52,565 nucleotides of DNA. It comes from Acinetobacter sp. BY419. Lineage in GTDB: Bacteria; Pseudomonadota; Gammaproteobacteria; Pseudomonadales; Moraxellaceae. Of the stretch, positions 35,798 to 44,744 are shown in pieces. The position numbers and the translations under genes were made by a program. Below the pieces are notes generated by a model, which was not told where the DNA came from, did not search any database, and was given only the letters and a program-made list of their open reading frames with translations. Within the stretch, counting starts at the first letter, position 1; every line of letters starts with the position of its first letter. Location of the stretch: contig NZ_JAGFXZ010000023.1 in assembly GCF_019038395.1 (NCBI RefSeq), positions 1 to 52,565 on the forward strand, read 5' to 3'.

Positions 35798-37129
35798 TTA
35801 AGCTTGTTCTACGGAGCTAACTTGAGCGGCGGCATTGACTACCTTCGCTTCAAATTCACCACGGAAATGTTTGAGTGCACCCATAAGCGGTTCCATAGCA
35901 CCTGGAGCATGCGCACAGAAAGTTTTACCAATCCAAAGCTTACGAGTCAGTTCTTGTAAGTGGTCGATATCTTCTTTCTTGCCTGTGCCATTTTCCAATG
36001 CTTTAAGCGCTTTCACAGCCCAAGGCAAGCCATCACGGCAAGGCGTACAGAAACCACATGATTCGCGTGCAAAGAATTCTTCTAGGTTACGTGTTGCTGA
36101 AACCATACATTGGGTTTCATCAACCACCATGAGCAGACAAGTTCCTAAACGTGAACCTGCTTTCATGATGCTTTCCGCATCCATAGGAAGATCAATATGC
36201 TCAGCAGCCAGGAAGTCAGTCGATGCACCGCCCGGTAACCATGCTTTCAGCTTTAAGCCGTCGCGCATACCACCAGCGTGATCTTCAATTACTTCACGCG
36301 CAGTCGTACCAAATGGCAATTCCCATAGACCAGGGAATTTCACTTTACCTGAAGCACCATAAATTTTAGTGCCTGGATCTTTCGACTTACCCGCAGATAA
36401 GTTGATGTACCATTCAGGGCCACGCAGCATGATGGCTGGCAAGTTGTTGTAAGTCTCTACGTTGTTGACAATTGTAGGACGACCCCAAGCACCTGCCACC
36501 TGTGGGAATGGCGGCTTGGTACGCGGGTTGGCACGGCGGCCTTCAAGCGAATTAATCAATGCAGTTTCTTCACCACAGATATAACGGCCCGCACCGGTAT
36601 GCACGTGCAACTCGAAGTTCCAGCCGGTACCGAGGATGTTGTCACCCAGGTAACCTTTGGCACGAACTTGCTCAAGCGCTTCATTTAAGTATTTTGCAGC
36701 TTCGATGTACTCGCCACGGATAAAGATATAACCATGAGTCGCTTCCAGCGTATAGCCTGCAATCAGCATCCCTTCGATCAATTGATGAGGAAGATCTTCC
36801 ATCAGCAAACGGTCTTTGAAGGTACCTGGTTCCATTTCATCGGCATTACAAATCAGGTAACGTGGACCTGAGTTGTCATTTGGCGCCATAAGTGACCATT
36901 TGATGCCTGCCGGGAAGCCTGCACCACCACGACCTTTAACAGTCGCTGCCTTAACCACTTCCAATACATCTTTAGGCGCCATAGACAGGGCTTTTTTAAA
37001 GCCTGCATAACCTTCCAGCGCTTCGTAATCATCTGCATTACGAACATTGGCTTGCTTGCTTAAACGCCAGGTAAGCGGATGAGTTTCCGGGTTACCGTCG
37101 CCATAAATTGGTTTTGGTTCAGTATTCAT
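35798..37129 (-). CDS. nuoF: NADH-quinone oxidoreductase subunit F
   Basis: This 443-aa NADH- and FMN-binding subunit has the nucleotide-binding [14 protein letters not shown] loop near residues 70-83, the FMN-region [20 protein letters not shown], and the N3 cluster motif [12 protein letters not shown] near the C-terminus with its fourth Cys in KTFCAHAP. It accepts hydride from NADH. The start overlaps the nuoE stop by four bases. Length matches E. coli NuoF (445). Confidence 0.97.
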   Translation of the reverse strand: MNTEPKPIYGDGNPETHPLTWRLSKQANVRNADDYEALEGYAGFKKALSMAPKDVLEVVKAATVKGRGGAGFPAGIKWSLMAPNDNSGPRYLICNADEMEPGTFKDRLLMEDLPHQLIEGMLIAGYTLEATHGYIFIRGEYIEAAKYLNEALEQVRAKGYLGDNILGTGWNFELHVHTGAGRYICGEETALINSLEGRRANPRTKPPFPQVAGAWGRPTIVNNVETYNNLPAIMLRGPEWYINLSAGKSKDPGTKIYGASGKVKFPGLWELPFGTTAREVIEDHAGGMRDGLKLKAWLPGGASTDFLAAEHIDLPMDAESIMKAGSRLGTCLLMVVDETQCMVSATRNLEEFFARESCGFCTPCRDGLPWAVKALKALENGTGKKEDIDHLQELTRKLWIGKTFCAHAPGAMEPLMGALKHFRGEFEAKVVNAAAQVSSVEQA

Positions 37130-37635
37130 ACATACTTCTCCAACAGCTGTTTCACCGAAGTCACTTCAACCAGACCGTGCGTGTCTTCATCAATCATTAA
37201 GGTTGGACCTTTGTCACAGTTACCTAGGCAGCAAATTGGCAGCAAAGTAAAACGACCATCTGCAGTCGTTTGACCAAACTGAATGCCTAATTCGCGCTGG
37301 AATGCTTCTGCCAAAGTTTCCGCGCCCATCAAGAAACACGCAATCGAATCACATAACAAAATTACGTGACGACCGACCGGTTGACGGTAAATACGGTTAT
37401 AGAACGTCGCCACACCTTCCAGGTCTGCAACGCTCATGCTCAGCATTTGCGCGATGGCATTCATTTGCGCATCATCTACCCAGCCATTACGGCGTTGCAC
37501 ACACTTCAGCGCATCTAGACATGCTGCACGTGGGTATGGGTAGTGCCCCATGTGATGTTCGATATCGTGAATTTCGTCCGCAGTCAAAATTCCTTCAACA
37601 TTCACACGTGGCTTTTTATCAGTCAAAATCATCAT
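37126..37635 (-). CDS. nuoE: NADH-quinone oxidoreductase subunit E
   Basis: This 169-aa thioredoxin-like [2Fe-2S] subunit (cluster N1a) uses four Cys in a Cx4C...CxxxC pattern: DSIACFLMG with an upstream LLC, and [27 protein letters not shown] near the N-terminus is family-typical. It forms the NADH-oxidising head with NuoF. The stop overlaps the nuoF start, indicating coupled translation. The start is 14 bases after nuoCD. Confidence 0.96.
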   Translation of the reverse strand: MMILTDKKPRVNVEGILTADEIHDIEHHMGHYPYPRAACLDALKCVQRRNGWVDDAQMNAIAQMLSMSVADLEGVATFYNRIYRQPVGRHVILLCDSIACFLMGAETLAEAFQRELGIQFGQTTADGRFTLLPICCLGNCDKGPTLMIDEDTHGLVEVTSVKQLLEKYV

Positions 37636-37649
37636 AATGCGTTTACCCC

Positions 37650-39437
37650 TTAGCGATCCACGTCAGCCATTACGACGTCAATGGTCGCTAAATAAATGAT
37701 TAAGTCAGACATTAGGCTGCCGTTAATCACAGAAGGCATTTGCTGTAAATGCGTGAAGGTTGGTGTACGAATACGGGTACGGTAACTCATGGTTGACTTG
37801 TCTGAAGTCAAGTAGTAGTTCGACGCGCCTTTCACCACTTCTGCCATCACAGATGCTTCACCAGCCGGCATTACAGGACCCCAAGACACGCTCAAGAAGT
37901 GCGTAATCAAGGTTTCAATATCTTGTAATGTCTTGTCTTTTGGTGGTGGAACAGCCAGTGGATGGTCTGCTTTATATGCACCAGACGGCATGTTGTCTAA
38001 ACATTGCTTGACAATTTTCAGTGATTCTTCGATTTCACGGAAGTGAACCATCACACGTGCATATGCATCGCCTTCGTACTCTAGAGGTACATCGAAGTCG
38101 TAGTTTTCATAGCCGCTATACGGACGATATTTACGAACGTCGAAATCGATACCTGTAGCACGCAGACCTGTACCAGTGACACCCCAAGCCAATGCCGATT
38201 TCGCATCGTATTGCGCCACACCTTGGGTACGGCCCATGAATACCGAGTTGCGTAAAGCAGCCTTGTAGTATTCATTCATACGTTTTGGCATCCAGTCGAG
38301 TAAATCTCGAACCAGCTTATCCCAACCATTTGGCAGGTCGTGGGCAGTACCGCCAATACGGAACCATGCCGGGTGCATACGGTAACCTGTAATGGCTTCT
38401 ACGATATCGTAGACTTTTTGACGGTCAGCGAACATATAGAACACTGGCGTCATACCGCCGGCATCCTGGATCGCGGTACCAATAAACAGCAAGTGGTTAT
38501 TGATACGGAACAATTCCGATAACATGACACGGATACACTGCGCACGGTCAGGTACAGTAATACCCGCCATCTGCTCCACACCCATCACATAAGGCATGTT
38601 CTGTGCACAGCCACCGAGGTAGTCGACACGGTCGGTATACGGAATGAAGGAATGCCAGGTTTGACGTTCAGCCATCTTTTCCACACCACGGTGGTGATAA
38701 CCGATGTCAGGCACACAGTCTTTGACTTCTTCACCGTCCAGCTGCAGGATCACACGGAAGGCACCGTGTGCAGATGGATGGTTCGGACCCAAGTTCAGGA
38801 ACATGAAGTCTTCGTCAGCATTGCCGCGCTTCATACCCCAATCTTCAGGAACGAAACGAAGATGTTCCTGTTCGTAGTCCTGTTTGGCTTTATCTTGCAG
38901 ATACGGCGTATATTCGGTCGCACGTGCAGAATATTCTTTACGTAGCGGATGACCTTCCCAATAGGTTGGCAACAAGATACGACGGAGCATTGGATGTCCT
39001 TCGAAATTGATCCCGAACATATCGTAAGCTTCACGTTCGTACCAGTTGGCATTTGGCCAGATATTGGTTGCCGTTTGAAGGTTCAAATCGCTTTCTGCTA
39101 AGGCAACTTTAATACGAATGTCAGTATTACGCTCGAGCGACAACAAGTGATAGAACACTGTGAAGTCAGACGCAGGTAAACCGTCGCGGTGCGTACGTAG
39201 ACGCTCATCTACCGCTGACAGGTCGAACAACATCACGTAAGGACGTGACACTGTACGCAAGAACATTAAAACTTCTTGTACACGGGCGCGCTCAACCCAG
39301 ACTGTCGGGAAATCCTCGAAAGTCGTTTGCACAAAGAAGTTCTCACCAAATTTGGTTTTGAGTTCTTCAATGATCGCAAATGCTGGGCGTGAATCAACAG
39401 GCGTTGACTCTGGCATAGCAATGTCAGTTTCAGCCAT
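37650..39437 (-). CDS. nuoCD: Fused NADH-quinone oxidoreductase subunits C and D
   Basis: This 595-aa protein joins NuoC (about residues 1-190) and NuoD (190-595) in a single chain. The C part includes [20 protein letters not shown]; the D part begins near [20 protein letters not shown] and ends in [20 protein letters not shown], with the quinone-site His in GPNHPSAHG and RGVEKMAE nearby. The fusion is the enterobacterial/gammaproteobacterial form. It sits in the connecting arm and builds the quinone site with NuoB and NuoH. A structured 90-base gap separates it from nuoB. Confidence 0.97.
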   Translation of the reverse strand: MAETDIAMPESTPVDSRPAFAIIEELKTKFGENFFVQTTFEDFPTVWVERARVQEVLMFLRTVSRPYVMLFDLSAVDERLRTHRDGLPASDFTVFYHLLSLERNTDIRIKVALAESDLNLQTATNIWPNANWYEREAYDMFGINFEGHPMLRRILLPTYWEGHPLRKEYSARATEYTPYLQDKAKQDYEQEHLRFVPEDWGMKRGNADEDFMFLNLGPNHPSAHGAFRVILQLDGEEVKDCVPDIGYHHRGVEKMAERQTWHSFIPYTDRVDYLGGCAQNMPYVMGVEQMAGITVPDRAQCIRVMLSELFRINNHLLFIGTAIQDAGGMTPVFYMFADRQKVYDIVEAITGYRMHPAWFRIGGTAHDLPNGWDKLVRDLLDWMPKRMNEYYKAALRNSVFMGRTQGVAQYDAKSALAWGVTGTGLRATGIDFDVRKYRPYSGYENYDFDVPLEYEGDAYARVMVHFREIEESLKIVKQCLDNMPSGAYKADHPLAVPPPKDKTLQDIETLITHFLSVSWGPVMPAGEASVMAEVVKGASNYYLTSDKSTMSYRTRIRTPTFTHLQQMPSVINGSLMSDLIIYLATIDVVMADVDR

Positions 39438-39474
39438 TGGCTTGGCTTCCTATTTAATACAAATTCAGTCAACC

Positions 39475-39525
39475 TAAACGACAATTACACCCATAGCGGG
39501 TGCACAACAAAAAACCTGTCGTTTA
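39475..39525 (-). other. Nested hairpin in the nuoB-nuoCD gap
   Basis: TAAACGACA (39475-39483) pairs exactly with TGTCGTTTA (39517-39525), enclosing a small CACCC/GGGTG hairpin with loop ATAGC at 39488-39502. It lies in the mRNA between two genes of one operon. It may be an mRNA processing or stability element or a weak pause site. This is base-pairing seen by eye and not an energy calculation. Confidence 0.5.
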
Positions 39526-39527
39526 AA

Positions 39528-40208
39528 TTATTTAATTTCATCCATAGAGCGTAAGTTCTTCACAGCAACACGCTGGTCTTTCTTACGGTCACGTTCCGGC
39601 ATCATCTTTGGCTTATACACTGGCTTAAGATCATCACCGATCACCGCAGAAAGTGGACGACGCTCTAGTTGAATCTGGTCTTGCAACAGCATTAATGCCT
39701 GAATCAAAGCTTCAGGACGTGGTGGGCAACCTGGAACATACACATCAACCGGGATGATTTTATCCACACCTTGTACGACTGAATAAATATCGTACATACC
39801 GCCCGAGTTGGCACATGCACCCATTGAAATAACCCATTTCGGTTCAAGCATCTGTTCATACAGGCGCTGAATAACCGGAGCCATTTTTACGAAGACGGTA
39901 CCTGCAACAATCATCAAGTCTGCCTGACGTGGTGAAGCACGGATAACCTCGGCACCAAAACGTGACAAGTCATGCACACCGGTCAAGGTCGTTGCATATT
40001 CTACGTAGCAGCAAGATGTACCAAAGTTAAATGGCCAAACTGAGTTTTTACGACCCCAGTTGACTGCTGTATGTACCACATCCTCTAAACGAGTCATGAA
40101 CACATTTTTATTCACTTCTTCTTCTAAAAGCGGATCTTCGACAACGATACGCTCTTGAAGTGGATATTGATCAGCATCCGGATTCGCACGGGTTAATGTA
40201 TATTTCAT
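39528..40208 (-). CDS. nuoB: NADH-quinone oxidoreductase subunit B
   Basis: This 226-aa subunit binds the terminal cluster N2. The expected adjacent Cys pair is in [12 protein letters not shown], with [11 protein letters not shown] and [11 protein letters not shown] providing the other Cys. The loop [17 protein letters not shown] is also conserved. It hands electrons to quinone at the NuoB-NuoCD interface. It starts six bases after nuoA ends. Length equals that of E. coli NuoB (about 220). Confidence 0.97.
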   Translation of the reverse strand: MKYTLTRANPDADQYPLQERIVVEDPLLEEEVNKNVFMTRLEDVVHTAVNWGRKNSVWPFNFGTSCCYVEYATTLTGVHDLSRFGAEVIRASPRQADLMIVAGTVFVKMAPVIQRLYEQMLEPKWVISMGACANSGGMYDIYSVVQGVDKIIPVDVYVPGCPPRPEALIQALMLLQDQIQLERRPLSAVIGDDLKPVYKPKMMPERDRKKDQRVAVKNLRSMDEIK

Positions 40209-40214
40209 CCCGTC

Positions 40215-40760
40215 TTACTCCTTATCAAATGATTTAGCCGGTGAGCTTTTCACACGACCAGAGGATTGAGCTGGGATCTGACCTGTAGGGTCGATTACCA
40301 ATTCTTCAATGGAGTTAAAGCGCGTAATTTCTGCAAGATCCATATTTGGCGAACCGATCTTGGCTTTAATTCCTGCTGCCTTACGTCTGTCTGAAGGTGC
40401 CCAATTGAGTGCGCCTGTCGATAATTCGTAAATCAAACCAACAAGTAAAACCAAAATAAAGATAGCTGCAGCTGCAAAACCAATCCAACCTACTTCACGA
40501 ACAGAAACTGCCCATGCATATAGATAAAGTGCTTCTAAATCAAACACCACGAAGAAAATTGCAACTAAATAGAATTTTGCAGACAAGCGGATACGAGCTC
40601 CACCTGCACTAACTACACCTGACTCAAACTGCTCCTGCTTGGCACGGCCCCATGATTTACCCCCAAGGAGTAACGGGACAGTCAGCATAAAGACGCATAA
40701 AAATGTAACGCCGATCACGAAGGCAATAATTGCCCATTCGTATGGAGTAATAGCACTCAT
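40215..40760 (-). CDS. nuoA: NADH-quinone oxidoreductase subunit A
   Basis: From ATG 40760, preceded by AGGAG, this is a 181-aa subunit with three helices and the conserved loop KQEQFESGVVSAGGARIRLS before the second helix, plus VVFDLEALYLYAWAV. It anchors the junction between arms. The C-terminus has a charged tail of about 50 residues beyond the usual E. coli length (147). An upstream ATG at 40832 would add 24 residues and is not supported by a ribosome site. It is the first gene of the operon. Confidence 0.95.
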   Translation of the reverse strand: MSAITPYEWAIIAFVIGVTFLCVFMLTVPLLLGGKSWGRAKQEQFESGVVSAGGARIRLSAKFYLVAIFFVVFDLEALYLYAWAVSVREVGWIGFAAAAIFILVLLVGLIYELSTGALNWAPSDRRKAAGIKAKIGSPNMDLAEITRFNSIEELVIDPTGQIPAQSSGRVKSSPAKSFDKE

Positions 40761-41320
40761 GCGGGGATAACTCCTGGCAGGCCTATTTGTTAACAAAGAA
40801 TGTATGTATTGGCCTTCAAATACACCAAACACAAAATTAATCCCGCCAATTGTACCTGATTTCTGATTTCACTTGCTAGTTTATAAGCCTTAGTCTTTGG
40901 GATGATTTTTTAGGCATTTCAGCATTTAATTTAACTTTCATCACCCCGAACCCGCTTTTATCGTTTTATTAAATTAAATTTTAAATTTTGATTTATTTTT
41001 CTATAAAAGGTTGTGCAAAACAACTGGCTTTCCCATTCACGGCATTTCTAGCCGTCTCTTTAGATATAGTCCTTTTGCCGGGCAAAGCCAAGCACAATCT
41101 GATAAAAACTTATTACAGAAACCCCAAATCTACACTCTTAAGCCAGACCTCAAGCTGAATATGCAGGTATAACATTCATTTAACTTTCTCAGCCATATCG
41201 TAATGTTAAACAAGCAATTGTGTCTTTTTGCAACACACTCAACAGACTGATTCAGAATATGTTATTTGTAATTCTAAGCCACATCATGACATTTATAAAG
41301 TAACAATAAGGAGTCCCTGC
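40761..41320. promoter_or_regulatory. Upstream region of the nuo operon and the 41.3 kb gene
   Basis: This 560-base AT-rich stretch has no convincing gene and must contain the promoters of the divergent nuoA and of the small gene at 41321. A TACAAT-like -10 is possible on the minus strand near 40850-40856. A short GC-containing hairpin (CTTTTGCC/GGGCAAAG) lies near 41074-41089. I see no riboswitch or repeat that I can name. Confidence 0.4.
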
Positions 41321-41677
41321 ATGTCTCTACATTATGCGCATAAACCAAATTATTTTTTATATGCTCAATTAGTGGTTCGACATATACAAAATTATATCCA
41401 GAAAAACCCCGAAACCAGCCAGCTTGCTTTTGATTTAAATGAAATTCATGCATTATTTCAAGATGATTTTGCCTCTTCCAGTATCAATCTGGATGGCATT
41501 ATGAATATCGCCGATGAATATAAAGTCGAAACCTTATCAGGTGACCAGAAACTGATTCAACGCTATGACATAGATGTAAAGAACGCCAAACTGCTGATCG
41601 ACTGTAATCCTGAAGCACTACAAAGCTTAAAAGATGGAAAACCACTGATTGAACCAGATGCAACCATTCAGGAATAA
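41321..41677 (+). CDS. 118-aa protein of unknown function
   Basis: ATG 41321 follows AAGGAGTC at a suitable distance; an earlier in-frame ATG (41228) has no site and reads as leader. The soluble protein carries no signal peptide or membrane helix. It is mostly helical in the first half (YAQLVVRHIQNYIQKNPETS) and acidic in the second. I recognise no family. It is divergent from the nuo operon and convergent with bfmS, with a very strong hairpin terminator directly after it. Confidence 0.65.
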   Translation: MSLHYAHKPNYFLYAQLVVRHIQNYIQKNPETSQLAFDLNEIHALFQDDFASSSINLDGIMNIADEYKVETLSGDQKLIQRYDIDVKNAKLLIDCNPEALQSLKDGKPLIEPDATIQE

Positions 41678-41686
41678 AACCCACTC

Positions 41687-41724
41687 CCATTAAAAAACGA
41701 TGCTAATGCATCGTTTTTTAATGG
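41687..41724. terminator. 17-bp perfect terminator hairpin
   Basis: CCATTAAAAAACGATGC and its exact reverse complement flank the loop TAAT. A/T-rich ends on both sides make it usable from either strand; it separates the 118-aa gene (plus) from bfmS (minus). Confidence 0.9.
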
Positions 41725-41745
41725 TTAGAAATCATTCATCGAGTA

Positions 41746-43419
41746 TTAAACTGAATGATCACTGGCTTCCTCAGTCTTTTTTTCCAGCAACTTGCGCTTA
41801 CCCTTCTTGACATAGCGCTGTGCCGGCCAAGTCATGGTAAAACGTGCACCACCCAAGGTCGGACTTTCATCTACCTGAATCGTGCCACCAAACCAGTACG
41901 CAATCCGACTGACAATGGACAAACCTAAACCATAACCACCTGAAGCACGGGTACGGCTATCATCCAGTCGAGCAAAGGCTTCAAAAATGCGGGCCCGATC
42001 TATTTCTGGAATTCCGGGACCGTCATCCTCGACACACACATAGGCCTGACCCTCTTGATCCAGACCACCGCTGATTAATACCTTGTTATCACAATAACGT
42101 ATAGCATTGCCCACCAGATTCTGAATCACACGATGCAGATAGCGACGCTCCGCCTCTACCATGACCACCTCAGGCATTGGATGCAATTCAATAATTTTCT
42201 GGGTTTTTAGCGCTTCAGTTTCCTGTGCCACCTGATTCAGCACGTCATACAGATCAATCTGTTCAAACTCAATTGACGGCATACCCTGTTCCAGTTTGGC
42301 ATAGGTCATGATCTCATCAATCAAGGTGTTCAGCGCTTCAATATCCTTATCAATCTGCTCAACCTGTTGCAGACGATACTCGTAGTCATCTTCATCCGCC
42401 ATCATTTCCACACCAAAACGGATCCGTGCTACCGGGGTACGCAATTCATGCGACACCGCACGCATTAATTCCCGCTGTGCTTCGATCAAACGCTGGATAT
42501 GGTCTGACATATTGTTATAGCTAGAGGCCAGTGTAGACATCTCATCACTGCCTTCCACAGGAAGACGCAATGACATGTTGCCTGTCTTCATTTTGTTTAA
42601 GGCGTAGCTCACTTCACGCAACTTACGCTGCATCGGAACCAGCAGGCCATACACACCTAAACTCAGTACAAACAGACTCAATAGAGTAATACCGGTCGCC
42701 AACTGGAATGGCATCCAGTTAAACAGGGGTACCGGCCCCATCACCAGCACTTGCGAGGTCGAACCGGGAATTGGCGAAATAATTGAAATGGTGGTACCAC
42801 GAATGGAGGCATTATCGCGGTATAAAATAATGCTGTGATCCAGACGCAAACGCCCGACCTGCTCGGAATCTAAAGGTAAATTCTGGATATTTTCGATGGA
42901 AATCGGATAAGAAAAGTAATCCTGGATACGGGCCAAGTATTCTTTTTCCTGACCTGGATAATAGACCAGATAGTCCAGAATAAAGACCGGCAAAGCCTTC
43001 ATCTGGCGTTCAGTAATACTGTCAGCCTTAATATAAAGGTAATGATCTGGATCATCGCGCAGTCCCACCACTATATAGGCAATACCGGATTCGGCATCCC
43101 AGCGCACCACGGCCTTACGTTCGGCAAGACGGCGGCCTTCAGCACGGGTAATATCTACCTTGCTGGCTTCTATATAGTGGATAGGCAGTTCCAGCAAATC
43201 GGATGCATCAGAAACCCAATCCATCTTTTGCTGGAGATTTGGCTGGCGCGCGACCCCTTCGCTGATGATATATGCCATACCATCAGTCAGGGATTCGCGA
43301 TATTCTTGCGCACGCTGATAGTTGATAATCTGTACCAACAGATAGCCGAACACCGCCACCAAGACTACAAGGATGACGAGTCCTGCATAGATACGCAAAA
43401 ATATACTGTGTTTAAACAC
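41746..43419 (-). CDS. bfmS: Two-component sensor histidine kinase BfmS
   Basis: This 557-aa inner-membrane kinase has an N-terminal helix (about residues 7-29), a periplasmic sensor of about 200 residues and a second helix (LATGITLLSLFVLSLGVYGL). A HAMP linker, the dimerisation/phosphoacceptor segment RAVSHELRTPVARIRFG (His near 324) and the ATPase N, G1 and G2 boxes follow (NLVGNAIRYC, DDGPGIPE, GYGLGLSIV). It pairs with BfmR, whose gene is upstream on the same strand. In A. baumannii BfmRS controls biofilm, capsule, envelope stress and antibiotic tolerance; that is known from that species, not shown here. Confidence 0.92.
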   Translation of the reverse strand: MFKHSIFLRIYAGLVILVVLVAVFGYLLVQIINYQRAQEYRESLTDGMAYIISEGVARQPNLQQKMDWVSDASDLLELPIHYIEASKVDITRAEGRRLAERKAVVRWDAESGIAYIVVGLRDDPDHYLYIKADSITERQMKALPVFILDYLVYYPGQEKEYLARIQDYFSYPISIENIQNLPLDSEQVGRLRLDHSIILYRDNASIRGTTISIISPIPGSTSQVLVMGPVPLFNWMPFQLATGITLLSLFVLSLGVYGLLVPMQRKLREVSYALNKMKTGNMSLRLPVEGSDEMSTLASSYNNMSDHIQRLIEAQRELMRAVSHELRTPVARIRFGVEMMADEDDYEYRLQQVEQIDKDIEALNTLIDEIMTYAKLEQGMPSIEFEQIDLYDVLNQVAQETEALKTQKIIELHPMPEVVMVEAERRYLHRVIQNLVGNAIRYCDNKVLISGGLDQEGQAYVCVEDDGPGIPEIDRARIFEAFARLDDSRTRASGGYGLGLSIVSRIAYWFGGTIQVDESPTLGGARFTMTWPAQRYVKKGKRKLLEKKTEEASDHSV

Positions 43420-43461
43420 CTATAATTTATCCTGCCTGTTCAAGCAAAAAACCACATTTGC

Positions 43462-44178
43462 TTAAAGTCCATTAGTCTCTTTAACGAAAAGATAACCTTT
43501 ACTACGTACCGTTTTAATACGTTTCGGATTCTCTGGATCGTCACCAATTTTTGGACGGATACGCGAAATACGCACATCGATTGAACGGTCTTGACCGTCA
43601 TATTCGATTCCGCGTAAACGTTCGAAAATATCTTCGCGCGAAAGGATACGGCCAGCATTCGATGCCAGCAACCATAACAAGTCATATTCTGCACTGGTAA
43701 AATCAACCAGCTCCCCATTTAAGGTCACTGAACGGCCACCATTGTCGATCACAAGGTCATCAAATTCGATGCGCTGTGCCACTTCATCTTCAGGCACCTT
43801 GTCGGTACGACGCAGCAATGCACGAATACGCGCCAGCAATACACGCGGCTGTACAGGTTTAGCGACATAGTCATCTGCACCCATTTCCAGACCCAGAACC
43901 TGATCCATATCTTCAGTACGTGCCGTCAACATCAAAATCGGCTGATGATAATGTGGACGTACTTCACGACAAATGGTAAGACCATCGGCACCCGGCAACA
44001 TCACATCCAGCACCACCATATCTGGCTGTTCGGCAATAATCCGACGAATGGCACGATTCCCATCCGGCTCTACCCCCACCTCAAGTCCGTTACGGATGAG
44101 GTATTCTTGCGTTAAACGAGCAAGACGCTCGTCATCCTCAACGATTAAAATCTTGGGTAACTTTTCTTCTTGGCTCAT
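43462..44178 (-). CDS. bfmR: OmpR-family response regulator BfmR
   Basis: This 238-aa regulator has a receiver domain with phosphoacceptor Asp 58 (MVVLDVMLPG), acidic pair VEDDER and Lys in VAKPVQP. The C-terminal winged helix includes TSAEYDLLWLLASNAGRILS and SIDVRISRIRPKIGDDPENP. It reads as nearly the same as BfmR of A. baumannii from memory. ATG 44178 follows AAGGGGC. bfmS lies 42 bases downstream, so the pair is an operon. It is the DNA-binding output of the system. Confidence 0.97.
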   Translation of the reverse strand: MSQEEKLPKILIVEDDERLARLTQEYLIRNGLEVGVEPDGNRAIRRIIAEQPDMVVLDVMLPGADGLTICREVRPHYHQPILMLTARTEDMDQVLGLEMGADDYVAKPVQPRVLLARIRALLRRTDKVPEDEVAQRIEFDDLVIDNGGRSVTLNGELVDFTSAEYDLLWLLASNAGRILSREDIFERLRGIEYDGQDRSIDVRISRIRPKIGDDPENPKRIKTVRSKGYLFVKETNGL

Positions 44179-44444
44179 GTATTGCCCCTTATATGGTGGA
44201 TCTACGCTATAGGCGTATCCTTTTGAAATCCAATAGATACGTTTTTAATATGTTTGCAATATACACACGTTTACATTGTAAACAAGATAGCGTTCACCAA
44301 ACTGATACATCCCGTTAGCATTTTGTAATATTTTATCGTGCATTTTTTAGGCAATTATGCTTGAAACATAGGCTTAGATCTGATTTGTGATTTACAGAAC
44401 TATTACATGTACAAAATATGACTGCTTGATTCAGGACTTTTTAG

Positions 44445-44453
44445 TTATCCACA
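44445..44453 (+). promoter_or_regulatory. DnaA box upstream of nrdA
   Basis: TTATCCACA is an exact match to the DnaA-box consensus, about 300 bases upstream of nrdA. DnaA is known to control nrdAB in E. coli. A weaker related sequence (TGTGGACTT, about 20 bases downstream, inverted) may be a second site. Confidence 0.5.
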
Positions 44454-44611
44454 GTGTTATCTATAAGCACTTTCTGTGGACTTTGTTATGCTATGCCTTG
44501 CCTGATAAGGCTTATACAAAAATCAATAAAAATAGAGATATTTTTACAAGGATTGAAGACGAACTTCAGAAAAATATTTAGCTAAATGTCAATATTGATC
44601 TACCCTAAATT

Positions 44612-44627
44612 TTCCCGTATCTTGTGT
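44612..44627 (+). promoter_or_regulatory. NrdR-like box 1 upstream of nrdA
   Basis: TTCCCGTATCTTGTGT matches the right half of NrdR consensus boxes (ATATCTTGTGT-like) and is degenerate on the left. A second copy lies 32 bases downstream (centre to centre), the usual three-turn spacing of paired NrdR boxes. Confidence 0.5.
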
Positions 44628-44643
44628 TCAATTAATTTTAAAA

Positions 44644-44659
44644 CCACTAGGTCTTGTGT
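44644..44659 (+). promoter_or_regulatory. NrdR-like box 2 upstream of nrdA
   Basis: CCACTAGGTCTTGTGT shares TCTTGTGT with box 1 and keeps more of the left half (CACTA). It ends about 85 bases before the nrdA start, an expected place for an operator. Confidence 0.5.
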
Positions 44660-44744
44660 TTATTCCTCAAACACTGTGGCATGAAATTTGCCCAGTTCAA
44701 ACGGTCCATAAACATAAAAATAGATGACAATGGAGCTATGCTAA

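Larger units (their letters stand above)
44179..44744. promoter_or_regulatory. Divergent bfmR / nrdA control region
   Basis: This 566-base AT-rich region without a gene lies between divergent starts. It holds a perfect DnaA box (44445-44453) and two NrdR-like boxes (44612-44659), listed separately. The bfmR promoter probably lies in the left 150 bases, but I could not mark it precisely. Confidence 0.55.
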
